A stretch of DNA of 64,000 nt, taken from positions 186,001-250,000 of the forward strand of contig NZ_FOEQ01000006.1 of the NCBI RefSeq assembly GCF_900110655.1, written 5' to 3'. A program made the position numbers and the translations under genes. The first letter of the stretch is position 1. Every line of letters starts with the position of its first letter. The notes under the pieces are model-generated. The model saw nothing but the letters and a program-made list of their open reading frames with translations, searched no databases and was not told the DNA's origin. The DNA is from Pseudomonas soli. GTDB taxonomy: Bacteria > Pseudomonadota > Gammaproteobacteria > Pseudomonadales > Pseudomonadaceae. Positions 43,057-54,000 of the stretch are shown piece by piece.

Positions 43057-44915
43057 ACCCGCGCCTGCTCGAACTGTACAACCAGGAACTGCAGCACATC
43101 CGCGAGGGTGCCGCGGAGTTCGCCAAGGAATACCCGAAGATCGCCGGGCGCCTGACGCTGTCCGGGATCGAGTGCGCCGACCCTTACGTCGAGCGCCTGC
43201 TCGAAGGTTTCGCCTACCTCACCGCGCGGGTGCAGCTCAAGCTCGACGCCGAATACCCGACCTTCACCCACAACCTGCTGGAAATCGCCTACCCGCACTA
43301 CCTGGCGCCGACGCCATCGATGACCGTGGTGCAACTGCAGACCGATCCCGACGAAGGCTCGCTGGCCGCCGGATTCCAGCTACCCCGTGACAGCGTCCTG
43401 CGCGCCAATCTTGGGCGCAATTCGCAGACGCCCTGCGAATTTCGCAGCACCCAGGACGTCACCCTGTGGCCGTTGCAGGTTGCCCGGGCCGAGTACTTCG
43501 GCAACCCCGGGGCTGTGCTCGGGCGCCTGGCCGCCAGCGAACCGAAAGCCCGCGCCGGACTGCGCCTGACCCTGCGCAGCGGCGCCGAGATTCCGTTCTC
43601 CAGCCTGCCGCTGACGCACTTGCCGCTGTACCTCAACGGTGCCGACGAAACCCCGTTCCGCCTGTACGAACAACTGCTGGGCAGCGCCTGCGCGGTGTTC
43701 GTGCGCCAGCCGGGCGCCGACTGGGTCGAACGCATCCCCGTCGAGGACGCCTTGCTGCCCTGTGGCTTCGATGACCGCGAAGCAGCGTTGCCGGTGGTGC
43801 CGCAGGCCTTCCAGGGCTATCGCCTGTTGCAGGAGTATTTCGCCCTGCCCCAGCGCTATCTGTTCGTCGACTTCGCCGGGCTGGAACGCGCGGTCAAGCG
43901 CTGCGACGGCCAGGAGCTGGAGCTGCTGGTGCTGTTCGACCGTATCGACGCCGCGCTGGAAAGCAGCGTGGGCCCCGCCCAGTTCGTGCCGTTCTGCACC
44001 CCGGCGATCAACCTGTTCCCGCGCCGGGTGGATCGCATCCACCTGACCGACCGGGTCCACGAGCACCATGTGATCGCCGACCGTACCCGGCCCACCGATT
44101 TCGAGATCCACTCACTGCAGCGGGTCACCGGCCACGGTACCGGGCCGGACCAGGAATTCCTGCCGTTCTACGCGGTGCGCGACCCGTCGCGCTATGGCCG
44201 TGACCAGGCGTACTACCTGGTGCGCCGCGAACCGCGCGTGCTCTCCAGCGAGCAGCGGCGCAACGGTACGCGCTCCAGCTACATGGGCAGCGAGACCTTC
44301 GTCAGCCTGGTCGATGGCAACCAGGCGCCGTACCGCCATGACCTGCGCCAGCTGGGCATCAGCGCGCTGTGCAGCAACCGCGACCTGCCGCTGTTCATGA
44401 ATGTCGGCGACGGGCGCAGCGACTTCAGCCTGGCCGACAGCGCACCGGTATCCGCCGTGCGCTGCCTGGCCGGCCCCAGCCGACCGAAGGCCAGCCACGC
44501 CCACGACAACCGGGCCTGGCGCCTGATCAGCCAGTTGTCGCTGAACTACCTGTCACTGGCCGAGCAAGGCCAGGGCGCCGCCGCCCTGCGCGAGCTGCTG
44601 CGCCTGTACGGCGACCAGCAGGACAGCGCCCTGCAGCTGCAGATCGACGGCCTGCGCGAAGTCAACTGCAAACCCTGCACGCGGCGCCTGCCGATGCCCG
44701 GGCCGATCGTCTTCGGCCGTGGCCTGGAGATCACCCTGACGTTCGACGAGAACGCCTTCCGCGGCACCGGTGTGTTCCTGCTGGGCGCGGTGTTCGAGCG
44801 CTTCCTGACCCGCTATGTGTCGATCAACAGCTTCACCGAAACCGTGCTGCGCACCAGCGAAAGAGGCGAGATCATGCGCTGGAAAGCCAAGCCCGGGCGC
44901 AGGCCGAACCTGTGA
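43053..44915 (+). CDS. tssF: T6SS baseplate protein TssF
   Basis: A 620-residue TssF. The start [34 protein letters not shown] and [28 protein letters not shown] are family hallmarks, and the end ([36 protein letters not shown]) is typical. It forms the baseplate wedge with TssG, TssE and TssK. ATG 43053 overlaps tssE by ATGA; the 33-residue extension is a shadow. Confidence 0.95.
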   Translation: MNPRLLELYNQELQHIREGAAEFAKEYPKIAGRLTLSGIECADPYVERLLEGFAYLTARVQLKLDAEYPTFTHNLLEIAYPHYLAPTPSMTVVQLQTDPDEGSLAAGFQLPRDSVLRANLGRNSQTPCEFRSTQDVTLWPLQVARAEYFGNPGAVLGRLAASEPKARAGLRLTLRSGAEIPFSSLPLTHLPLYLNGADETPFRLYEQLLGSACAVFVRQPGADWVERIPVEDALLPCGFDDREAALPVVPQAFQGYRLLQEYFALPQRYLFVDFAGLERAVKRCDGQELELLVLFDRIDAALESSVGPAQFVPFCTPAINLFPRRVDRIHLTDRVHEHHVIADRTRPTDFEIHSLQRVTGHGTGPDQEFLPFYAVRDPSRYGRDQAYYLVRREPRVLSSEQRRNGTRSSYMGSETFVSLVDGNQAPYRHDLRQLGISALCSNRDLPLFMNVGDGRSDFSLADSAPVSAVRCLAGPSRPKASHAHDNRAWRLISQLSLNYLSLAEQGQGAAALRELLRLYGDQQDSALQLQIDGLREVNCKPCTRRLPMPGPIVFGRGLEITLTFDENAFRGTGVFLLGAVFERFLTRYVSINSFTETVLRTSERGEIMRWKAKPGRRPNL

Positions 44916-45928
44916 ACACGCTACAGGCCATGCAGGCCGAGCCCTGGGAATACGATTTCTTCCAGGCGCTGCGTCGCCTCGAGGCGGAGAACCCCGAGCT
45001 GCCCCGCTTCGGCCACTCGCTGCGCCTGGCCGACGAACCGGTGCGCCTGGGCCAGCGCCTGGACTGCGGCTTCGCCCCGGCGACGCTGGCCTCGGTCACG
45101 GCCAACGACGACCAGCCAGCGCGCCTGGAGCAGTTCTTCTTCGGCCTCGGCGGCCCCAACGGCCCGCTGCCGCTGCACCTGACCGAGTACATGCGCGAGC
45201 GCCAGCGCAACCACGCCGACCCGACCAGCAAGCGCTTCCTCGATGTCTTCCACCACCGCCTGCTGAGCCTGTTCTATCGCGCCTGGGCCGAGGCCCGGCC
45301 GACCGTCAGCCATGACCGCCCGGGCGACGATTACTGGGCCGCGCGCCTGGCCGCCCTCAGCGGCCGCGGTCAACCGGAGCTGCAAGGCCAGGGGCCGCTG
45401 GCCGATACCGCCAAGCTGCACTGGTCCGGCCACCTGGCGGCGCAGACCCGCTACCCGGATGGCCTGTGCAGCATCCTGGCCAGCTACTTCGGCGTGCCGG
45501 TGAAGCTCGAGGAATACGTCGGCCAGTGGCTGGAGCTGCCTGAACGCAGCCAGCTCGGCGTGCGCGCCAACCGCCTGGGTGTCGACCTGTGCCTGGGCCG
45601 CTACGTCTGGGACCGCCAGCACAAGTTCCGCCTGTGCCTGGGCCCGCTGACCCTCGACCAGTACCACGCCCTGCTCCCCGGCGGGCAGGCGTTCGTCGAG
45701 CTGGCCGCGTGGGTCGCCGAGTACCTGGGCCAGGAACTGGACTGGGACCTCAACCTCATTCTCGCGCAGGGCCAGGTGCCCGCGCTGCAACTCAATGCCG
45801 GCCAACGCCTGGGGTTCGATACCTGGCTCGGCCGGCCGTCGCACGATGCCAACGACCTGAAGCTTGCCCGGTACTACGCCGAGCGGCCGGTCAACGCCCC
45901 GCCAACAAGGAGTCAGGACCATGGGTGA
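44912..45928 (+). CDS. tssG: T6SS baseplate protein TssG
   Basis: A 338-residue TssG. Family segments: EPWEYDFFQALRRLEAENPELPRFG, FFFGLGGPNGPLPLHLTEYMRERQRNHADPT, FHHRLLSLFYRAWAEARP and the ILASYFGVPVKLEEYVGQWLELP region. It is a wedge subunit. Start is GTG 44912, overlapping the tssF stop (GTGA). The C-terminus overlaps clpV by eight bases. Confidence 0.94.
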   Translation: MNTLQAMQAEPWEYDFFQALRRLEAENPELPRFGHSLRLADEPVRLGQRLDCGFAPATLASVTANDDQPARLEQFFFGLGGPNGPLPLHLTEYMRERQRNHADPTSKRFLDVFHHRLLSLFYRAWAEARPTVSHDRPGDDYWAARLAALSGRGQPELQGQGPLADTAKLHWSGHLAAQTRYPDGLCSILASYFGVPVKLEEYVGQWLELPERSQLGVRANRLGVDLCLGRYVWDRQHKFRLCLGPLTLDQYHALLPGGQAFVELAAWVAEYLGQELDWDLNLILAQGQVPALQLNAGQRLGFDTWLGRPSHDANDLKLARYYAERPVNAPPTRSQDHG

Positions 45929-48596
45929 AATCAGCCGCGCCGCGCTGTTCGGCAAACTCAACAGTGTCGCCTACAAGGCCATCGAGGCCGCCACGGTGTT
46001 CTGCAAGCTGCGGGGCAACCCCTATGTCGAATTGGCGCACTGGCTGCACCAGCTGCTGCAGCTGCAGGACAGCGACCTGCACCGCATCATCCGCCAGTTC
46101 AACGTCGAGCCGGCGCGCCTGGCCCGCGACCTGACCGACGCCCTGGACCGCCTGCCGCGGGGTTCGACGTCGATCACCGACCTGTCCTCCCAGGTCGAGG
46201 AAGCCGTCGAGCGCGGCTGGGTGTACGGCAGCCTGATGTTCGGCGAAAGCCAGGTGCGCACCGGCTACCTGCTGGTCGGCATCCTCAAGACCCCGAGCCT
46301 GCGCAACGCCCTGCTGGGGCTGTCCAGCGAATTCGCCAAGCTGAAGGTCGAGGCCCTGAGCGAGCGCTTCGACGAGTACGTCGGCGACTCGCCGGAAAAC
46401 AACCTGGCTGCCAGCGACGGCTTCAGCGCTGCCGCCCCGGGCGAAGCCAGCGGCGCGGTGGCGCCAGCGGCGATGGGCAAGCAGGAGGCACTCAAGCGCT
46501 TCACCGTCGACCTCACCGAACAGGCGCGCAGCGGCAAGCTCGACCCCATCGTCGGCCGTGATGAGGAAATTCGCCAACTGGTGGACATCCTCATGCGCCG
46601 CCGCCAGAACAACCCGATCCTCACCGGCGAGGCCGGCGTCGGCAAGACCGCCGTGGTCGAAGGCTTCGCCCTGCGCATCGTCGCCGGCGATGTGCCGCCG
46701 GCCTTGAAAGACGTCGAACTGCGCAGCCTGGATGTCGGCCTGCTGCAGGCCGGCGCCAGCATGAAGGGCGAGTTCGAGCAGCGCCTGCGCCAGGTCATCG
46801 AAGACGTGCAGGCTTCGCCCAAGCCGATCATCCTGTTCATCGACGAAGCCCACACACTGGTCGGCGCTGGCGGCGCGGCCGGCACGGGCGATGCCGCCAA
46901 CCTGCTCAAGCCGGCCCTTGCTCGTGGCAGCCTGCGCACCGTGGCGGCGACCACCTGGGCCGAGTACAAGAAGCATATCGAGAAGGACCCGGCGCTGACC
47001 CGGCGCTTCCAGGTCGTCCAGGTGGACGAGCCGAGCGAAGCCAAGGCGCTGCTGATGATGCGCGGCGTGGCCTCGACCATGGAGAAGCACCACCAGGTAC
47101 AGATCCTCGACGAAGCGCTGGAAGCCGCCGTGAAGCTGTCGCACCGCTACATTCCGGCGCGCCAGCTGCCCGACAAGTCGGTGAGCCTGCTCGACACCGC
47201 CTGCGCCCGCGTGGCCATCAGCCTGCACGCAGTGCCGGCCGAGGTGGACGACAGCCGTCGGCGCATCGAGGCGCTGGAAGTCGAGCTGCAGATCATCGCC
47301 CGCGAAGCCGCCATCGGTGTCAACACCGGGCAACGTCAGGCCCAGGCCGACAGCCTGCTGGCCGAGGAGCGCGAGCGCCTGGCCGCCCTGGAAAGCCGTT
47401 GGGCCGAGGAGAAAGCCATGGTCGACGAGCTGCTGGCCACCCGTGCGCAACTGCGTGAACAGGTCGGCGTGGTCGATCAGGAAGTGGACGTGCAGGGCAG
47501 CCATGAGCTGCGCGAAAAACTCGTCGACCTGCAGCAGCGCCTGAGCCAGCTGCAAGGCGAGAGCCCGCTGATCCTGCCAACCGTGGACTACCAGGCAGTG
47601 GCCTCGGTGGTCGCCGACTGGACCGGTATCCCGGTGGGGCGCATGGCGCGCAACGAAATCGAGACCGTGCTCAACCTCGACTCGCACCTGGCCAAGCGCA
47701 TCATCGGTCAGGATCACGCGCTGAAGATGATCGCCAAGCGCATCCAGACCTCCCGCGCAGGCCTGGACAACCCGAACAAGCCGATCGGCGTGTTCATGCT
47801 CGCCGGCACCTCCGGCGTGGGCAAGACCGAGACCGCCCTGGCCCTGGCCGAGGCCATGTACGGCGGTGAACAGAACCTGATCACCATCAACATGAGCGAA
47901 TTCCAGGAAGCCCATACCGTCTCGACCCTCAAGGGCGCGCCACCCGGCTACGTCGGCTACGGCGAAGGCGGCGTGCTGACCGAGGCCGTGCGCCGCCGCC
48001 CGTACAGTGTGGTGTTGCTGGACGAGGTGGAAAAAGCCCACCCCGACGTGCACGAGATTTTCTTCCAGGTATTCGACAAGGGCGTGATGGAAGACGGCGA
48101 AGGCCGCCAGATCGACTTCCGCAATACCCTGATCCTGCTCACCACCAACGCCGGCACCGAGCTGATCGCCAACACCTGCAAGGACCCGCAGGCCCTGCCC
48201 GACCCCGAGGCCGTGGCCACCTCGCTGCGCAAGCCGCTGCTGGAGATCTTCCCGCCGGCGCTGCTCGGCCGCCTGGTGACCATCCCCTACTACCCGCTCA
48301 GCGACACCATGCTCAAGGCCATCACCCGCCTGCAGCTGGAGCGCATTCGCAAGCGCGTGGAAGGTACCCACAAGGTCGGCTTCGCCTACGACGACGAGGT
48401 GGTCGAGCTGATTGTCTCGCGCTGCACCGAGACCGAAAGCGGTGGCCGCATGATCGACGCCATCCTCACCAACGGCCTGCTGCCGGACATGAGCCGCGAG
48501 TTCCTCACGCGCCTGCTCGAAGGCAAGCCGCTGGCCAGCGTCAGCATCAGCCGTCGCGACAACGACTTGCACTATGACTTCGGCGCCGCCGACTGA
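45921..48596 (+). CDS. clpV: T6SS ATPase ClpV (TssH)
   Basis: An 891-residue AAA+ disaggregase of the ClpB/ClpV type. The N-terminal domain binds the contracted sheath. Walker A motifs are GEAGVGKT (near residue 236) and GTSGVGKT (near residue 629), with Walker B ILFIDEAHTL and VVLLDEVEKA; arginine-rich segments and a coiled-coil middle (about 420-530) follow the ClpB plan. It depolymerises TssBC sheaths for reuse. The ATG at 45921 has AAGGAG upstream and lies within the end of tssG. Confidence 0.96.
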   Translation: MGEISRAALFGKLNSVAYKAIEAATVFCKLRGNPYVELAHWLHQLLQLQDSDLHRIIRQFNVEPARLARDLTDALDRLPRGSTSITDLSSQVEEAVERGWVYGSLMFGESQVRTGYLLVGILKTPSLRNALLGLSSEFAKLKVEALSERFDEYVGDSPENNLAASDGFSAAAPGEASGAVAPAAMGKQEALKRFTVDLTEQARSGKLDPIVGRDEEIRQLVDILMRRRQNNPILTGEAGVGKTAVVEGFALRIVAGDVPPALKDVELRSLDVGLLQAGASMKGEFEQRLRQVIEDVQASPKPIILFIDEAHTLVGAGGAAGTGDAANLLKPALARGSLRTVAATTWAEYKKHIEKDPALTRRFQVVQVDEPSEAKALLMMRGVASTMEKHHQVQILDEALEAAVKLSHRYIPARQLPDKSVSLLDTACARVAISLHAVPAEVDDSRRRIEALEVELQIIAREAAIGVNTGQRQAQADSLLAEERERLAALESRWAEEKAMVDELLATRAQLREQVGVVDQEVDVQGSHELREKLVDLQQRLSQLQGESPLILPTVDYQAVASVVADWTGIPVGRMARNEIETVLNLDSHLAKRIIGQDHALKMIAKRIQTSRAGLDNPNKPIGVFMLAGTSGVGKTETALALAEAMYGGEQNLITINMSEFQEAHTVSTLKGAPPGYVGYGEGGVLTEAVRRRPYSVVLLDEVEKAHPDVHEIFFQVFDKGVMEDGEGRQIDFRNTLILLTTNAGTELIANTCKDPQALPDPEAVATSLRKPLLEIFPPALLGRLVTIPYYPLSDTMLKAITRLQLERIRKRVEGTHKVGFAYDDEVVELIVSRCTETESGGRMIDAILTNGLLPDMSREFLTRLLEGKPLASVSISRRDNDLHYDFGAAD

Positions 48597-48607
48597 CAGG
48601 ACCGACC

Positions 48608-50545
48608 ATGCTGTTCAAGCAGTTCACGCGCCTGGCGCAGATCAACAGCCCCCTGGGGCCGGACAAGCTGATCCTTGCCGAGATGGGCGGCAGCGAGGAG
48701 CTTGGCCGCCTGTTCGACTATGAGCTGCAGCTGACCAGCGACGACCCCGCCATCGACCTCAACCAGCTGCTGGGCAAACCGATGAGCCTGAGCGTGCAGC
48801 AGAGCGTCGGCACATCGCGGCACTTCCACGGCATCGTCGCCCGCTGCAGCCAGTCGGTGGACCAGGGCCAGTTCGCCAGCTACCGCGTCACCCTGCGCCC
48901 CTGGCTGTGGTTGCTGACGCGCACCAGCGACTGCCGGATCTTCCAGCACCTGAGCGCGCCGCAGATCATCAAGCAGGTGTTTCGCGACCTGGGCTTCTCG
49001 GATTTCGAGGACCTGCTCAGCCGCAACTACCGCGAGCGCGAGTACTGCGTGCAGTACCGCGAGACCAGCTTCGACTTCGTCAGCCGCCTGATGGAAGAAG
49101 AAGGCATCTACTACTTCTTCCGCCACGAGCAGGAGCGCCACGTGCTGGTGCTCGCCGACGCCTATGGCGCGCACCAGAAGGCCCCCGGCTACGAGACCGT
49201 GCCCTACTACCCGCCGGACGGCCAGCACCGCGAGCGCGACCATATCAACGACTGGCACCTGGCCCAGGAAGTCCAGCCGGGCTCGCTGGAGCTCAACGAC
49301 TACGACTTCCAGCGCCCCAGCGCGCGCATCGACGTGCGTTCGGCGATGCCCCGGCCGCACCAGGCCGGCGACTACCCGCTGTACGACTACCCCGGTGCCT
49401 ATGAACAGACCCAGGATGGCGAGCACTACGCCCGCACCCGCCTGGAATCGCTGCAAAGCCTGCACGAGCGCGTCGAGCTGCGTGGCAACGCCCGGGGCCT
49501 GGGCAGCGGCCATCTTTTCAGCCTGAGCAACTTCAGCCGCCAGGACCAGAACCGCGAGTACCTGATCGTCGCCGCCCGCTACTACGTGCACCAGGAACGC
49601 CTGGAAAGCGGTGGCGGCAGCGGCGCGGCGCAGTTCGAGAGCAACCTGAGCTGCATCGACGCGCAGCAGAGTTACCGCCCGGTGAGCAGTTCGCTGCGCC
49701 CGATCGTCAAGGGGCCGCAGACCGCCGTGGTGGTCGGCCCGGCTGGCGAGGAGATCTGGACCGACCAGTACGGCCGGGTCAAGGTGCACTTCCACTGGGA
49801 CCGCCACGACCAGTCCAACGAGAACAGCTCGTGCTGGATCCGCGTGTCCCAGGCCACGGCCGGTAAGAACTGGGGTTCGATCCAGGTGCCGCGCATCGGC
49901 CAGGAGGTGATCGTCAGCTTCCTCGAAGGCGACCCCGACCGGCCGATCATCACCGGGCGGGTGTACAACGCCGAACAGACCGTGCCCTACGACCTGCCCG
50001 GCGGCGCCACCCAAAGCGGCATGAAGAGCCGTTCGAGCAAGGGCGGCAGCCCGGCCAACTTCAATGAAATCCGCATGGAAGACAAGAAGGGCGCCGAGCA
50101 GTTGTACATGCATGCCGAACGCAACATGGACACCGTGGTCGAGCAGAGCGAGACGCTGTCGGTGGGCATCAACCGCACCCAGACCGTCGGCATGCTCGAG
50201 ACCATCACCATCGGCCAGGACCGCATCCGCGCCGTGCGCCGCGACGACATGCTGCTGGTCGGCGCGAGCAAGACCGACAGTGTCAGCACCAGCTACCTGA
50301 TCGAAGTCGGCGAGAACCTGCGCCTGGTCTGCGGCAAGAGCGTGATCGAGCTCAACGCCAGCGGGCAGATCAACATCAGCTGCGAGCAGTTCAGCTTCCA
50401 CGCCAACGCCGACGCCGAGATCAACACTGGCGGCACCCTTGACCTGAACGTGGGCAGCGGCGCGCAGACCGGCCCGAACAACCAGGGCGTTAAAACGGCC
50501 ATCGACGGTGCGGTGAAGGCCCTCTTCCCCGGTACCGGCAAGTAA
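48608..50545 (+). CDS. vgrG: T6SS spike protein VgrG
   Basis: A 645-residue VgrG with the gp27-like N-terminus ([46 protein letters not shown]), the gp5 OB region ([58 protein letters not shown]) and a β-helix tail. It stops shortly after the helix, so there is no obvious evolved effector domain. It carries the PAAR-Rhs effector coded two genes later. The ribosome site is AGGA before ATG. Confidence 0.95.
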   Translation: [645 protein letters not shown]

Positions 50546-50557
50546 CGAGACCAAACC

Positions 50558-50992
50558 ATGAGCTACCGCCTCAACGAATTCCGCTTCGCCCTGCCCGATG
50601 CGCAGGTACGCGACACCAGCATCAACATCCTGCGCTTCGAAGCCCTGGGCACCTCGCTGATCGTCAGCCGCAGCCTGCTCGAAGAGGGCGAGACGCTGCA
50701 GAGCAACTTTGACGGCCAGTTGCAGCGCCTGCAGCAACAGGTCAAGGACCTGCAGTTCCAGCCGGCCCGCGCCACCCAGGTGGGCGCGGCGCAGCCGATC
50801 GAGGCGATCGAGCTGAGCAGCCAGTTCAGCAAGGGCCAGGAAAAGGTCTACCAGTACCAGCTGGCGCTGGTGATACCGGGCACGCGCAAGATGTTCGCCC
50901 TGAGCTATGTCAAACCCACCCCCCTGGGCGAGACCGAGGCGACGCACTGGGCGGCGCTCAAGCAGTCCCTCGATTTCGACAACCTGGGCTGA
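50558..50992 (+). CDS. Eag family chaperone (DUF1795)
   Basis: A 144-residue DUF1795/DcrB-like protein (YRLNEFRFALPDAQVRDTSINILRFEALGTSLIVSRSLLEEGET). Eag proteins shield the transmembrane segments of prePAAR effectors and help load them on VgrG. The location between vgrG and the PAAR-Rhs gene, with 12- and 9-base gaps, is the standard arrangement, comparable with EagT6/EagR genes beside Tse6 and Rhs effectors. Confidence 0.93.
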   Translation: MSYRLNEFRFALPDAQVRDTSINILRFEALGTSLIVSRSLLEEGETLQSNFDGQLQRLQQQVKDLQFQPARATQVGAAQPIEAIELSSQFSKGQEKVYQYQLALVIPGTRKMFALSYVKPTPLGETEATHWAALKQSLDFDNLG

Positions 50993-51001
50993 CACCGCAC
51001 C

Positions 51002-54000
51002 ATGTCCGACGCACTCTGGGCCGCCCGCGAAGGCGATGCGCTGCTGCACACCTCGGTGATGGCCGACATCATCGGCGGCGTGCTGGAAGTGGCCGCCAAC
51101 GTCGCCATCGGCGCCCTGGCCACCGCTGCGGTGGGTGCGGCACTGGGCATTACCGTGGTCACCGGCGGCCTGGGCTGCTTTGTGCTTGGCGCGGTGGTGG
51201 GCCTGGTGGTCGGCGTGGTCATGGCCAAGACCGGCGCCGACACCGGGCTCAGTCGATTATGCGAAGGCATCGGCAACGCCCTGTTCCCGCCGACCGTGCA
51301 AGCCACCATCGCCAGTGGCTCGCCCAACACCAAGACCAACGGCAAGCGCGCCGCGCGCGCGGCCGGCGTGGTCACCGCGCCCTCGGCCCCGGCCAGTGGC
51401 GAGGGCGGTGACGCGCAGGCCGAGGAGCAGGAAGAGACCTTCCTTGACATGGCCAAGGGCTTCTTCTCACAGATGTGGCGGCCGACCGTCGCCAGCCCAT
51501 CGGCCAACACCCAGGAAGCTCCCGACGACAAGGTGCTGTGCACCAAGCACCCGCCGATGCCGCCGCAGTACCTGGCCGAGGGTTCGAGCAAGGTGCTGAT
51601 CAACGGCCACCCGGCCTGCCGCAGCGGCGACCGTAGCACCTGCGAGGCGGTGATCGTCGATGGCGGGCTGGTGTCGGACAACGTGCGCATCGGCGGCGGG
51701 CCGATCGTGGTGCGCGAGATCCGCAGCGGCAAGACGCCGGGGATCGGCCTGGCTATTACGGCGTTGATGATGTTGCGAGGGCGGGGGGGGAAGTTTTACA
51801 GCAAGTTTGGGTGCATGTTGATCGGGGGCGTCACCAGCTTGGTGACCAGCCAAGTCACCAGTGCCCTCACTTCGGCCATCGCCGGCTCACCCAACCCGGT
51901 GCATGCGCCTACTGGTGCGAAGATCCTCAATGGTGAGGCCGAGTTGGATTTCGAGCTGCCGGCACTGATCCCACTGGACTGGCAGCGCTACTACAACAGC
52001 CATGGGGAGCGTGAGGCAGGACTGCTCGGCAGCGGCTGGAGCGTACCTTACGAGGTCCATATCGACGTCATACCCCATGCCGATGGCGGTGAAAGCCTGG
52101 TCTTCAACGATGAGCAGGCCCGAGCAATCGACATGGGGCATCTCCCGCTGGGAGATGCGCTTTATAGCACCGGCGAAGGCCTGAGCGTGCGCCGAGCACT
52201 CAACGGTGAGGTACTGATCGAAGATCGTGATGGCCGCTATCGTCTATTTGAGCAGGTGCCCGGCAACCCAGCCAGATTGCGCTTGAGCCAGATCGGCGAC
52301 CGCAACGACAATCGTGTCTACCTGGACTATGACGACCGCGGGCGCCTGCGCGGCCTGCGGGATACCTTCGGCCTGGTCGAGGTGGAACTGCACTACAGCC
52401 CGCAATGGCCTCAACGTGTCAGCCATGTGCAACGCCGCTTCGCCGATACCAGCACCGAACAACTGGTCAGTTACAACTACGACGACAGAGGAAACCTCAC
52501 CGAGGTGCGAGACGCCCAGGGCCAGGTGAAACGACGCTTCGCCTATGACCAGGGCCAGAGGATGATCGAGCACCAACTACCAACCGGCCTGCGCTGCCAT
52601 TACGAGTGGGTGCTGACCGAAGATGGCTGGCGCGTGGCTCGGCACTGGACCGACGAGGGTGACGAGTACCTTTTTGAGTACGATGTAGCCGCAGGTGTGA
52701 CCCGTATCACCGATGGGCTTCAACGCCAGAGCATCCGCATTTGGAACAACCAATACCAGGTCACCGCCTACACTGATGCCCTTGGCCGGACCTGGCGCTT
52801 CGACTGGAACGACGAGCGCCAACTGCTGGCCGCCAGCGACCCGGACGGTGGGCTGTGGACGTTCGACTACGACACGTCTGGCAACCTCGCACAGACTATC
52901 GACCCTCTTGGTCGCAGTGAGTCGACACACTGGATGGAGCACTGGGCACTACCCCGCGCCTGGACCGACGCCGCCGGCAACTGCTGGCAATACGGCTACG
53001 ATCAGCGTGGTAATTGTGTCCGGGAAACTGATCCGCTAGGCCTGGTAACCCGTTATCGCCATGACGGACACGGACGCACGGTCGAAATCGTCGACGCCAT
53101 GGGTAAAGCCAGACAACTGCAATGGAACGACCTGGGCCTGATCAGTGCATTTACCGATTGCTCCGGCTACACCACGCGCCTCGTCTATGACCGCCATGGC
53201 TACCTGGCCACGGTGGTCGACGCACAAGGGGAACGCACCGACTATCGCCATGATGCACAGGGACGACTGCTGGAGGTCCGCACGCCAGATGGTCGCAGCG
53301 AGCACTACCGGTACAATACCGCCAGCCTGCTGGTGCGACGTGAGGACCCCACCGGCCATGGCTATGAGTTTCACTACGACGTTTGCGGCCGACTGCAACG
53401 GCAGGTTGATCCCCTGGGGCGGACCGTCGCGTACCGCTACGACACTTATGGTCGTCTGCTCAGCCTGGCCAACGAGAACGGCGAAAGCTATCGATTTACC
53501 TGGGACCCCGCCGACCGGTTGGTTGAGCAGCGTGATCTAGATGGCAGCGCCCGACGCTACCATTACGACCGCCTCGACTGTCTGCAGCGCCTTGATTACA
53601 TGCCTGCGCCCCATGGCTTGGGACTGGCACTGGTACCCGGCACGCCGATGGCGCCGATCAGCCACGTCTTCGAGCGCGATGCCGGTGGTCGCCTCCTGGC
53701 CAAGGTGACCGACGACGGACGTACCGAGCACCAATACGATGCACTCGACCAACTGCTCATGGTCCGCTTCACCGACAACCAGGGCGATAGCCAACAGCTT
53801 GGCTTTGCCTACGATGCCCTGGGTCGACTGATCGAGGAGCACGGTACATCGGGTGTTTTACGCCATCACTACGATGAACTGGGCAATCGCATCCGCACCC
53901 AGTTACCGGACGGCCGCGAGCTGAACCAGCTTTACTACGGCAGTGGCTATCTGCATCAGGTGAATCTCGATGGCAAGGTGATCTGCGACTTCGAGCGTGA

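Noticed and set aside
48608..50545. Evolved VgrG with an effector tail
   Set aside because: The sequence stops about 40 residues after the β-helix repeats with a short low-complexity end; no extra domain is visible.
48572..51049. 825-codon minus-strand frame opposite vgrG
   Set aside because: Antisense shadow of vgrG and the Eag gene.
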